Of a stretch of 64,000 nt of DNA, positions 57,182 to 64,000 are shown in pieces; the first letter of the stretch is position 1, and each line of letters begins with the position of its first letter. The position numbers were made by a program, and so were the translations under genes. The notes beneath the pieces were generated by a model. The model did no database searches, was not told the DNA's origin, and saw nothing but the letters and a program-made list of their open reading frames with translations. The DNA lies in assembly GCA_963766505.1 (NCBI GenBank), contig CAVYAL010000001.1, positions 702,925 through 766,924 on the forward strand, written 5' to 3'. This stretch comes from DATIRA01 sp963766505. GTDB taxonomy: Bacteria; Pseudomonadota; Gammaproteobacteria; Steroidobacterales; Steroidobacteraceae.

Positions 57182-57373
57182 GCCGGCAGACTCCGCAGTG
57201 AGAACCTGCACGCGCAACCGGAGGGGTCGTGTCTGGCACTGCCCGCGCTGACGGCAGCCACATCTTCCCTCGTCTCGCCGAACCGCTCGGAGGATGAGGT
57301 CGCTGCACGACCTCATCGAGCCGCACTGAGGCGCTGCGCCACTTCGCTTCGCTGTCCTGCTTCGCTGCGGACC

Positions 57374-57421
57374 CGCCGGCACGTCAGTGTGCCGGCGTTC
57401 GCGCGATCAGTGATCGCGCGA
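57374..57421. repeat. Double palindrome: REP-like hairpin plus a 23-bp perfect palindrome
   Basis: A 9-bp stem (57374-57382 with 57389-57397) around GTCAGT is followed by GTTCGC and a perfect palindrome (57399-57409 with 57411-57421). It is located five bases after the 3' end of the PEP-CTERM gene, so it may end that transcript. The first hairpin recurs at 60850 and in variant form at 63241. Confidence 0.6.
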
Positions 57422-57425
57422 GCCA

Positions 57426-58100
57426 CTACGGTGGCGTCCCTCTCTTTGCTTCCAGAACGGAGCGCCTTATTTGACCAGCACCGAGCCCTATCAGTCCGAG
57501 CGCCAGCAGCCCCAGCGTCCCCGGCTCCGCCACCGGCCGGACCGCGAAATCGTTCGCGGCCGCCAGGAAGAAGAACCAGTCGTAGGGTCCTCCCGGAGTC
57601 AGCTGATCCACCGTCGTGGTCATCCGTACGCCACGAAACGAGAACTGCGATGCGGTCAGGTCCTTGTCCAGCGTGAATCCGATCAGGCAATTGCCACACC
57701 CGAATCCCTGCGGGTACACGTACTCCGGGAGCCCGTCGTAGTTGCCCGTGACATCCAGCAGCTCGAAGCGCTGCGTGCTGCGCGTTCCCTGTGCGCCTGG
57801 ACTCGGGCCGCCGTACTGCAGCTGTACCGTCTCGCTGGCCCCTTCTCCGTCGATCAGGCGGAGGCGCTGCCTGTTGGCGAACCTCACGGTCGTCACGAGC
57901 TGATCGCCGACGGCCGAGAACACGAACGGATCCACTGGCAGATATATCCATGCGTGGCGGGTGACGCCGTCCGGTATCAGCGCGTAGGAGAGCTGCGCTA
58001 AGTCAATCTCGTAGTCGCGGTAGATCGTCACTGCATGGGCAGAAGCCGTTGAGAGACTCAGCAGCAGCGCCACCGCAATGTGCACCGGAGCCTTCCGCAT
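57426..58100 (-). CDS. PEP-CTERM sorting protein
   Basis: 224 aa from ATG 58100 (GGGAG ahead). Signal peptide residues 1-23 (LLLSLSTASAHAVT). The mature part is a beta-rich domain of unknown role (DLAQLSYALIPDGVTRHAW, TQRFELLDVTGNYDG). The C-terminal sorting signal reads VAEPGTLGLLALGLIGLGAG followed by basic residues (RRSVLEAKRG), the PEP-CTERM pattern cleaved by exosortase/archaeosortase-type enzymes. No exosortase is in the window. The upstream 450-base gap contains only a gp25-like fragment on the other strand. Confidence 0.85.
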   Translation of the reverse strand: MRKAPVHIAVALLLSLSTASAHAVTIYRDYEIDLAQLSYALIPDGVTRHAWIYLPVDPFVFSAVGDQLVTTVRFANRQRLRLIDGEGASETVQLQYGGPSPGAQGTRSTQRFELLDVTGNYDGLPEYVYPQGFGCGNCLIGFTLDKDLTASQFSFRGVRMTTTVDQLTPGGPYDWFFFLAAANDFAVRPVAEPGTLGLLALGLIGLGAGQIRRSVLEAKRGTPP

Positions 58101-58343
58101 GGCCGTCTCCCTCTTCCCTGTGCCTTCTCGGCCGGGCACGTGGCCGACTGAACCAGAGTCCCGCAGGTCAGCGCATCGGGGCTTCCCGTAAGCCCACCGG
58201 TGAGGACGAAACGGCCCATCGATCCCTCGCCGGCCTGGAGCTGCCCCCTGGGATTCGCATTCTCGGGACCCCCGACGCCCCCTCTTCGCGCTTTGCTGCG
58301 GCCGGGACACAACCAGTACGTCACTGCGCTCATCGGCCCACAG

Positions 58344-58427
58344 CGGATTCGCCAGCTACTACTGACGGAGCCAGGCGAGCGGGTAGATCTAACCGATCCT
58401 GGTTGCGCCTTTCGCGGAAGGCGGTAG
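58344..58427 (+). pseudogene. Short gp25/GPW baseplate-like fragment
   Basis: RIRQLLLTEPGERVDLTDPG followed by CAFRGRR and a stop. This resembles the PGERVxxPxFGCGL motif of gp25-like baseplate lysozyme proteins in phages and contractile injection systems. Only about 28 codons match and there is no start. The rest of the 58101-58550 gap shows nothing. Confidence 0.35.
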
Positions 58428-58550
58428 CCACACCCATGCCCACGAAGCAGCCCTTATGCCGACGACCGGCGGCGACGAAGAGGCGGGACAGGTATATTCC
58501 GCCGAGAGCCCAAGTCCGTAACTGACTTCACACACCGGAAGGAAACGCCG

Positions 58551-59132
58551 ATGGCTACATACACGTCCGCCCAGGTTGAGGCAGCGCTGGCCCGTGCGAA
58601 TGGCCAGGCCTTGACGTCCATCAAGAACGCTGCGAACGCCGGCCTGAGCCCGCAACAGCGCGGTCCGAGCCGCAACTTCGGCAACAATCCGAACGCTGCC
58701 TACAAGAACAAGACCGGCCACGCCTACGCGCACGTTGCGACGTTTGCCGAGGGGTCGATAAATCCGACCGTCAGAGGCATGGCCGTCAAGCAGGCCCAGG
58801 ACAAGTCGCGCTGGCAGGACCGCAGAACCTGCATCGCAGCCACCACCGAGATCATCAATTCAGTCGCGGGACAGCTGATCGTCGATAAGTTCGCGGCAGC
58901 GCCGTTCCCGGCAGGCCCACAGCGTATCGGGCCAGGCGTTGCACTGGCGGGCGATTATTACGGCTATGAGAGTGGCAGCAATGCGCTACGGAAGATCAGC
59001 AGTGGAACTACCTGCATCTTCATCACAGCCAACGTGCTGTATATCACCACGACCTACCCGGAAACATTTGTAGCGGGTCCGCAGGGCCTGCTCGAGGACG
59101 AAGACCTGGACCTTGCTTCGCTGTTTGGCTGA
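58551..59132 (+). CDS. Protein of unknown function
   Basis: 193 aa with a GGAAGGA site before ATG 58551. No signal peptide. Sequence begins MATYTSAQVEAALARANGQA; the middle has HAYAHVATFAEG and KSRWQDRRTCIAATTEIINS, then beta strands with FITANVLYITTTYPE, ending in an acidic tail (EDEDLDLASLFG). The single-domain alpha/beta look recalls small toxin or effector domains, but nothing is recognised. It stands alone, with about 200 empty bases before the next gene. Confidence 0.5.
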   Translation: MATYTSAQVEAALARANGQALTSIKNAANAGLSPQQRGPSRNFGNNPNAAYKNKTGHAYAHVATFAEGSINPTVRGMAVKQAQDKSRWQDRRTCIAATTEIINSVAGQLIVDKFAAAPFPAGPQRIGPGVALAGDYYGYESGSNALRKISSGTTCIFITANVLYITTTYPETFVAGPQGLLEDEDLDLASLFG

Positions 59133-59330
59133 CTTGCACCGGCGGTTCCCGGAACTCCACCGAGAACTTCGTCCGCGTTCCCATTGCGCCATCCGCTCGA
59201 GTCATGGAGCCTCCGGGAAAGCCGGGGCGGTTCATTCTGCCTATACACTCCTTGCCCATATCGGGGCAGCCCACCGCGCCGACGCCGTCGGCCGACGAAC
59301 AACCCGCCTGCGCCGCCCAAGGACACGCCC

Positions 59331-60518
59331 ATGCCCGGACCCACCCGCACCCACCTGTCTGATCTGCGCGGCGCCGCCCGCATGGCCTTCGACGCCACGG
59401 AAGGCGTCGCCGGGATCGTCGAGAAGATGCACCGCACCATCCAGGTGCGGCCCCTGCCGATCGGACGTGCCGAACCCGGATCCACGCGCGGCATCACGGG
59501 CTTCGTGTACCGCAGCATCCAGGGTAGCGTGCGACTGATCGGCCGGGGCATCGACCTCGGCCTCGCGCCGATCGTGGCGCTGCTGCCGGAGGGTGAGTCC
59601 ACGCCGGTGCGCGACGCGTTCGTCTCGTCCGTGAATGGCGTGTTCGGCGACTACCTCGACCGCACCGGCAACCCGCTCGCGATCGAGATGGGCCTGCGCT
59701 ACCGCGACCGGCCGCTCGACCTCGACGACCTCCCGGGCACTATCGACAGCGACGGCGACGCGGCACCGGGCGGGCGGATCCTTCTGATGGTGCACGGCCT
59801 GTGCCTGAACGAGCGCCACTGGAGACGCGAAGGCCACGACCACGGTGCCGCGCTCGCCGACGAGCTCGGGTACACGCCGCTCTACCTGCGCTACAACACG
59901 GGCCAGCACATCGGCCACAACGGGCGCGAGTTCGCAGCGATGCTCGAGAGGCTCATCTCGAGCTGGCCGCGGCCCGTCGAGGAGCTCGTGATCCTCGGGC
60001 ACAGCATGGGCGGGCTGGTCGCGCGCAGCGCCTGCCACTACGGCCGCAAGGCCGGGCACGGCTGGCTCGAGCACCTCGGGAAGCTCGTCTTCCTCGGCAC
60101 GCCGCACCACGGCTCGCCGCTCGAGCGCGGCGGCCATCGACTCGACTACGTGCTTGAGGTGAGCCCGTACTCGGCTCCGTTCACCCGCATCGGCAAGGCG
60201 CGCAGCGCCGGCATCACCGACCTGCGCCACGGCAGCATCACGACGGACGCGCACGAGGTGGTGCCGCTGCCAGCGGGCGTGAAGTGCTATGCGGCGGCCG
60301 CGACGCTCGCGGCCCGACGCAGCGTGCTCGCCGAGCGGCTGGTCGGCGACGGCCTGGTGCCGCTCGACAGCGCGCTCGGCCGCCACGCCGAGCGCGAGCG
60401 CACGCTGGCGATCCCGAAGGACCGCCAGTGGGTCGGGTACGGCATGGGGCACCTCGAGCTGCTCAGTCGCGCCGAGGTGTACTCACAGCTGCACGCCTGG
60501 CTGCAGGACCGGGGCTAG
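59331..60518 (+). CDS. Lipase-like alpha/beta hydrolase (PGAP1-type)
   Basis: 395 aa; ATG 59331 follows AAGGA, and the longer upstream frame lacks support. The N-terminal 150 residues are helical (LSDLRGAARMAFDATEGVAG, RGITGFVYRSIQGSVRLIG). The alpha/beta fold follows: ILLMVHGLCLNERHWRRE with the oxyanion loop, the nucleophile Ser in LVILGHSMGGLVARSACHYG, FLGTPHHGSPLERGGHRLDY, and the late Asp and His in VGDGLVPLDS and GMGHLELLSRAEVY. It hydrolyses an ester of unknown identity. Its end overlaps a transposase remnant. Confidence 0.85.
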   Translation: MPGPTRTHLSDLRGAARMAFDATEGVAGIVEKMHRTIQVRPLPIGRAEPGSTRGITGFVYRSIQGSVRLIGRGIDLGLAPIVALLPEGESTPVRDAFVSSVNGVFGDYLDRTGNPLAIEMGLRYRDRPLDLDDLPGTIDSDGDAAPGGRILLMVHGLCLNERHWRREGHDHGAALADELGYTPLYLRYNTGQHIGHNGREFAAMLERLISSWPRPVEELVILGHSMGGLVARSACHYGRKAGHGWLEHLGKLVFLGTPHHGSPLERGGHRLDYVLEVSPYSAPFTRIGKARSAGITDLRHGSITTDAHEVVPLPAGVKCYAAAATLAARRSVLAERLVGDGLVPLDSALGRHAERERTLAIPKDRQWVGYGMGHLELLSRAEVYSQLHAWLQDRG

Positions 60519-60649
60519 CGTCGCCGCCGCCCGCGCAGTCTGCTGTGCATGGCGAACACGCGGTGGTAGCGGGTCAGGTGCATGCGCGGCGGCGGAACCA
60601 GCACCACCAGCCGGGCGATGAAGTCCAAGGGCTCCACCGACGTCCCCCC
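60515..60649 (-). pseudogene. IS91-type transposase C-terminal remnant
   Basis: The complement reads LDFIARLVVLVPPPRMHLTR then YHRVFAMHSRLRGRRRR and a stop. This is the ARLVALVPPPR...HLxRYHGVxAxHSRLR motif of IS91-family (transposase_32) proteins. Only about 40 codons remain and no terminal signals were recognised. It marks an old insertion between the hydrolase and the downstream region. Confidence 0.55.
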
Positions 60650-61280
60650 CGCCTTCTGTAGCACTCGGGTCTGCACCCTACCTGCCCTGCCCCGACAGGC
60701 TCAGTGTGACGCGTGGCAAGCTCAGGGCATGAGCCCGCCCATCACGCGTGGGAGATAGCTCGCGCCCGCTCGAGGGCCCTGCCCACAGCCCGTCCGCTCG
60801 GACACGCGGCAAGTCCCGCAACGCTCTGCTTCCTGCGTCGCTGCGGCCCCGCCGGCACGTCAGTGTGCCGGCGTTCGCGCGGCCGCCTGACATTCAGTCA
60901 GCCGGCACCAATCTCGCGCTCACCCCTGTGAGCTCGCACGCGTTCCCTACGCGTGACGGTCCTCGCCGACGCCTCTGGTCAGGGCCCAGGGGCGCGAGCG
61001 ATCAGTCAGCGCAATGCTTGTTCGCGACCAACCCTCGGCAGCATCTCCGGACCGCGGACACGCCGCCTCCCGGAAGCGACGCCCCGACGATGAAGCGCGT
61101 GGGCAGGGTCCGCCGCAGCAGACCTATCAACGCAAGACCCGCACGAACGAGCGCGCCTCTGAGGCGCGAGCAGTGATCGCGCGAGGCCGATCCAGGGCCG
61201 TCCCCTTCCGAGTTCCCAGCCAAACCACCAGAAGTCGCAACTCTCATCGGGCCTGCCATCCCCACGCACCTCCGACCCAC
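60650..61280. other. Gene-free stretch with a REP-like hairpin
   Basis: No convincing coding region on either strand. It holds the second copy of the REP-like hairpin (60850-60858 with 60865-60873, loop GTCAGT, followed by GTTCGCGC) and a short palindrome CGCGCCTC-T-GAGGCGCG (61152-61168). Otherwise nothing is seen. Confidence 0.55.
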
Positions 61281-61631
61281 CTACCCCGCAGACGCCACCC
61301 ACTGGATCGCGAGTACCAGGAGTCCGGCGGCATACAGGGGCCCGAAGATCTGCTTGTTGTATCGGGCGAGCCACTCCGGCAGGTAGATGTCGAAGTTCGC
61401 ACGACGGTCATCGGTGTACCGGGCCGCCACATCCGTGAGCGGACACCGCCACCCGTTCAGCCACAGCACGACGATCTCCGCCATCACCACGCCCGCGAGC
61501 ACCGTCGCCGCGCCCGGGCGCGCCTGCCACGCCAGAACCGGTATCGTCACGATGCAGCCCGCAAACACGGCCCACACCGCCGTGTGCGGCAACTTCACCA
61601 TCCTCAACCTGCGCCTGGCTTCGTTCGACAT
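61281..61631 (-). CDS. Small membrane protein of unknown function (DUF2784-like)
   Basis: 116 aa from ATG 61631. Three hydrophobic segments: VWAVFAGCIVTIPVLAW, TVLAGVVMAEIVVLWLN and QIFGPLYAAGLLVLAIQW. Between the second and third lies NGWRCPLTDVAARYTDDR, which recalls the CPLT motif of DUF2784 proteins. Ribosome site weak; the start could also be ATG 61601. Function is unknown. Confidence 0.55.
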   Translation of the reverse strand: MSNEARRRLRMVKLPHTAVWAVFAGCIVTIPVLAWQARPGAATVLAGVVMAEIVVLWLNGWRCPLTDVAARYTDDRRANFDIYLPEWLARYNKQIFGPLYAAGLLVLAIQWVASAG

Positions 61632-62347
61632 CCTGCACGCACTACCTGCGACACCACTGCCGCTGCAAAGCGAAAGGGGACGTGCCAACCTACCTCGGCG
61701 CTCGATCTCGGACATCCGGAATAGCCACTCACAACCCCGCGTGGCCGAGTGCGTCAACGTGTCCAAGGTGACCGCTCGTACCGTGACCCGCTCGTCACCC
61801 ATGGTCTGACATTGTTAGAGAGCGCCGGGCTGCTTTCCAATCGTGTAAATCGGCGTACTTTTGCATCCAAGGAAGCACACGTGCCCGGCGCGCTTTGGCC
61901 GGTGAGTCCGTGAACCGATGCGCTGCCCTATCGGTGCTGCCCCCAAGGACCGTCTCGAGGCATGACGCCGAGAGCGAGCCCACAGGGGTTAGCTGCTGGA
62001 CCCTTTCAACTAGGTAATCCCCAATCTTTCAAGTCGGAGCCAATTTCTGAGGGCCGCCTGGGACGCCCTGCACAGCACGTACCGCGAGGACTTGCCTGGC
62101 AGCCTTCGCGATCTCATCGAGAAGACCTTGAAGATGCAGGGCAACGCGCCTCGACAATGATCCGCTGTCCAGTCGGCACTGAGCATCGACGCCGACTTGG
62201 GGCCGACCGCACTCCCCGCTCAATCCAACCCCGACCCCGCCCTCGAACAGTCCCGCATGACCCGGCACGCCTCGTCCGAAGGGAACAGGCAGCTCCTGCC
62301 AACCAGGCGCGGCCCTGTCTGCGTCCGCCGCGGCGCAGTGACCGCGG
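61632..62347. other. Gene-poor stretch with one short coding-like remnant
   Basis: Most of the gap has no readable gene. A stretch at about 62014-62160 on the plus strand reads QFLRAAWDALHSTYREDLPG then SLRDLIEKTLKMQGNAPRQ and a stop. The spacing of Leu and the EDLPGSLRDLI turn vaguely recall NepR-type anti-sigma factors, but it lacks a start and is too short to assign. Nothing else was identified. Confidence 0.3.
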
Positions 62348-62710
62348 CTAACCGATGTCGATGATCTGATTCAGCGTTTCGCAGGCCAGGGCAAACGGCT
62401 CCTCCGGCACCTTCTTCAACGGGTGCGGCTTCGCCTTGCGGGCGCGCCAGTCGAACGACTTCGGTTGATGCCCGAGAATGTAGCTGCTCGTCCCCTTGGG
62501 ACCCTTGAGCCTCACGGCGAACGGGTTGGTGTCGTTGTAGGACGCGGTCGTCATCGGCAAACCGATCACGATCCCGGTGCGCTCATTGAATTCGCGCGGC
62601 GACAGCACCATCAGCAGATGCCGGTCCCTCATCTCCCGGCCTGCCTGCGGGTTGCAGTCGATCCAGATCATGTCGCGACGATCCGGGCACCAGGCCCTGC
62701 GCGCCGCCAT
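62348..62710 (-). CDS. PemK/MazF-type mRNA-cutting toxin
   Basis: 120 aa, starting MAARRAWCPDRRDMIWID. Family pattern: DRRDMIWIDCNPQAGREMRD, RHLLMVLSPREFNERTGIVI, GLPMTTASY, and HQPKSFDWRARKAKP near the active site. It is an endoribonuclease by family. ATG 62710 overlaps the antitoxin stop by one base (TGATG), so translation is coupled. Confidence 0.9.
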   Translation of the reverse strand: MAARRAWCPDRRDMIWIDCNPQAGREMRDRHLLMVLSPREFNERTGIVIGLPMTTASYNDTNPFAVRLKGPKGTSSYILGHQPKSFDWRARKAKPHPLKKVPEEPFALACETLNQIIDIG

Positions 62711-62964
62711 CAGACCACCTCGCGTCCGACCCGCCCGCTCGCCATCGCCTCGCCGCCGTGCCGATCCGGATCGAACGCCTCGAGCTTCTGCTGCAGACTG
62801 AGCTTCGGTTCGCCAATCGCCCGCACCAGCACATTCGAGTCCTGCGCCGAGACCTCGACCGGCTGCCCAACCTTGAAGCGCGCGGACCGCGCGACCTTCG
62901 CGGGGATGCGTACCGCGAGGCTGTTGCCCCATTGCTGTACGGTCAGGATTGCAGTCTTGGCCAT
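62710..62964 (-). CDS. AbrB/MazE-type antitoxin
   Basis: 84 aa with GGAGG six bases before ATG 62964. Swapped-hairpin DNA-binding domain ILTVQQWGNSLAVRIPAKVA followed by RFKVGQPVEVSAQDSNVLVR. C-terminal tail (LSLQQKLEAFDPDRHGGEAM) binds the toxin. Upstream on this strand lies TTGTGTATATACTGG, containing a GTATATAC palindrome that overlaps a -10-like sequence and may be the autoregulation site. Confidence 0.88.
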   Translation of the reverse strand: MAKTAILTVQQWGNSLAVRIPAKVARSARFKVGQPVEVSAQDSNVLVRAIGEPKLSLQQKLEAFDPDRHGGEAMASGRVGREVV

Positions 62965-63338
62965 GCCGTGCCTCCGATGTTTCAACCAGTATATACACAA
63001 GCGACCCACCGTCAAACGGAGGTCAGATCGGCCCGGCCCGTCACCGCACACCCGCAGGAGACGATGTGAAGCACTGCTCATATGCCTGCCGCCGAACTGG
63101 CAGACAGCGCGCTGCCCGATCGTCGCAGCATCGAGATCTCCGAGTGCCACAGCTTGTCCCGGCGGACACGCCGTGAAAGCGTCCTTGCTAGCTCGCTCTC
63201 GGTCGCAACGCTTCGGCTTCATGCCTTCACTGCGACCCCAGCCCGGACGTCAATGTCCGGGCGTTCGCACCAGTGGTGCTCACCCTGCCTCGAGACGGTC
63301 CGCCCAGACAACTCTGGCACTCGGAGATCACCCGCTTG
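62965..63338. other. Gene-free region with toxin-antitoxin promoter and REP-like hairpin
   Basis: Contains the MazE-type promoter (GTATATAC near 62990) and a variant REP-like hairpin GCCCGGAC-GTCAAT-GTCCGGGC (63241-63262) followed by GTTCGCA. No coding region is supported. Confidence 0.5.
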
Positions 63339-64000
63339 CTAATGAACCGTCCCGCCCGAGGGCGCCGCCTCCACCTCCGCCACCGAGTGACACCCTGTGT
63401 CCCGCGCCCGCACCAGCTGCTGCTCGAGCATCAGCAGTGACGTGACGAACGCGGGCACCTCCGGCAGCGCAAGCCCCGCGGCGCAATACCCGAGCGCGCG
63501 CTCGAACTCCCCCGCTCGCCGCGCAATGTCCGCGAGCAGCAACTCGTCCCCGCCCACGAGGGATTCCATCGCCTGCTCACCGCTTTCCCGCGCTCGTTCA
63601 AAGAGCGCGAGCCCCGCGAGCCGCTGCACCCGCGCCTCCTCCGCCTGCTCTTCATCGTCACACGCCCAGGCCGCGTGCAGTCGCCGCCAGGCCGCGGAGG
63701 CGAGATCGCCAGCCGCCTCCTCGAGCAGCGCCCGGCACACGAAACGGTTCGCGAGTCGCGCCCGATCCCCGCGCTCGAGCTCGCTTCGGTAGTCCGCCGA
63801 AGCCACGATCCGCCCCGCACCGTCGGCCGCAGCACCGAGCTCCGGCGCAACGTACCCGCACTCTCCGCACTGGTGCACCCAGTACTCCATCGTCGAGCGC
63901 TGCATCTCGGGCGGCCGTGTATCGAGGTCCATCGAGCCGAACGCATTCGTGGACCCGAGTTCCATGACCGTCTGCGCCGCACCGCACACCGCGCAGCGCA
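63339..64000 (-). CDS. Zinc-ribbon / helical-repeat protein (DUF2225-like), start outside window
   Basis: The frame is open at the right edge (RCAVCGAAQTVMEL), so the N-terminus is missing. Cys pairs CAVC and CGECGYVAPEL, about 40 residues apart, form a zinc-ribbon as in DUF2225 proteins. The following 150 residues are helical repeats (RFVCRALLEEAAGDLASAAW, then LLLADIARRAGEFERALGYC). The stop is at 63339-63341. The role is unknown; similar proteins combine zinc ribbon and TPR-like repeats. Confidence 0.6.
   Translation of the reverse strand, partial: RCAVCGAAQTVMELGSTNAFGSMDLDTRPPEMQRSTMEYWVHQCGECGYVAPELGAAADGAGRIVASADYRSELERGDRARLANRFVCRALLEEAAGDLASAAWRRLHAAWACDDEEQAEEARVQRLAGLALFERARESGEQAMESLVGGDELLLADIARRAGEFERALGYCAAGLALPEVPAFVTSLLMLEQQLVRARDTGCHSVAEVEAAPSGGTVH

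Overview
The window is a high-GC, gene-dense piece of chromosome that reads as an uncultured or little-studied gammaproteobacterium, perhaps near Nevskiales, Steroidobacterales or Xanthomonadales. This placement rests on gene content: AlkB with its own reductase, TolB/FlgO-TPR proteins, a PEP-CTERM protein and ScyD/E-like proteins. No rRNA, confident tRNA or CRISPR array was seen. Several genes carry single-base frame breaks, so either the assembly has indel errors or some genes are decaying.

Layout. 1-13.7 kb: oxidative-stress and redox genes, including an exported KatG (634-2856), a second, cytosolic and frameshifted KatG (11526-13677), an AmpG/RhtX-like MFS transporter overlapping a FAD oxidoreductase, a PQQ-type sugar dehydrogenase, a TupA-like binding protein and a ferritin-like protein. 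13.8-19.8 kb: a TolB/TPR membrane protein, then a 1190-residue protein that joins a class I/II aminotransferase to an archaeal-type PEP carboxylase. 19.9-25 kb: an alkane locus, with an AraC regulator divergent from alkB, a 2Fe-2S/FAD reductase and a DUF1254 protein. It is followed by a patch of three abutting gene fragments, one from a wax ester synthase/DGAT.

26.3-43.1 kb is a beta-1,3-glucan (laminarin-type) utilisation locus. The minus-strand operon is GH17 lipoprotein, porin-like barrel, GH81. The plus strand carries a LacI regulator, a cytoplasmic GH17, a Big2-type lipoprotein and a probable beta-1,3-oligoglucan phosphorylase. Three promoters share the layout TTGACA - 18/19 bp - TAGATT or TAGTTT - LacI palindrome, and a fourth, weaker palindrome lies before the porin. 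The two lipoproteins share a nearly identical 2150-bp 3' half in inverted orientation. These repeats flank a 5.35-kb segment that could invert and exchange the catalytic and Big2 front ends between the two operons.

43.1-64 kb is accessory DNA. It has three type II toxin-antitoxin pairs, a CcdB remnant, isolated contractile-injection baseplate pieces, repeated ADP-ribosylglycohydrolase remnants, an IS91-type transposase remnant, REP-like hairpins and an endolysin/small-membrane-protein pair. Mixed among these are ordinary housekeeping-like genes: a TetR-hydrolase pair, GST, a lipase-like hydrolase, a PEP-CTERM protein and a CadC-like regulator.
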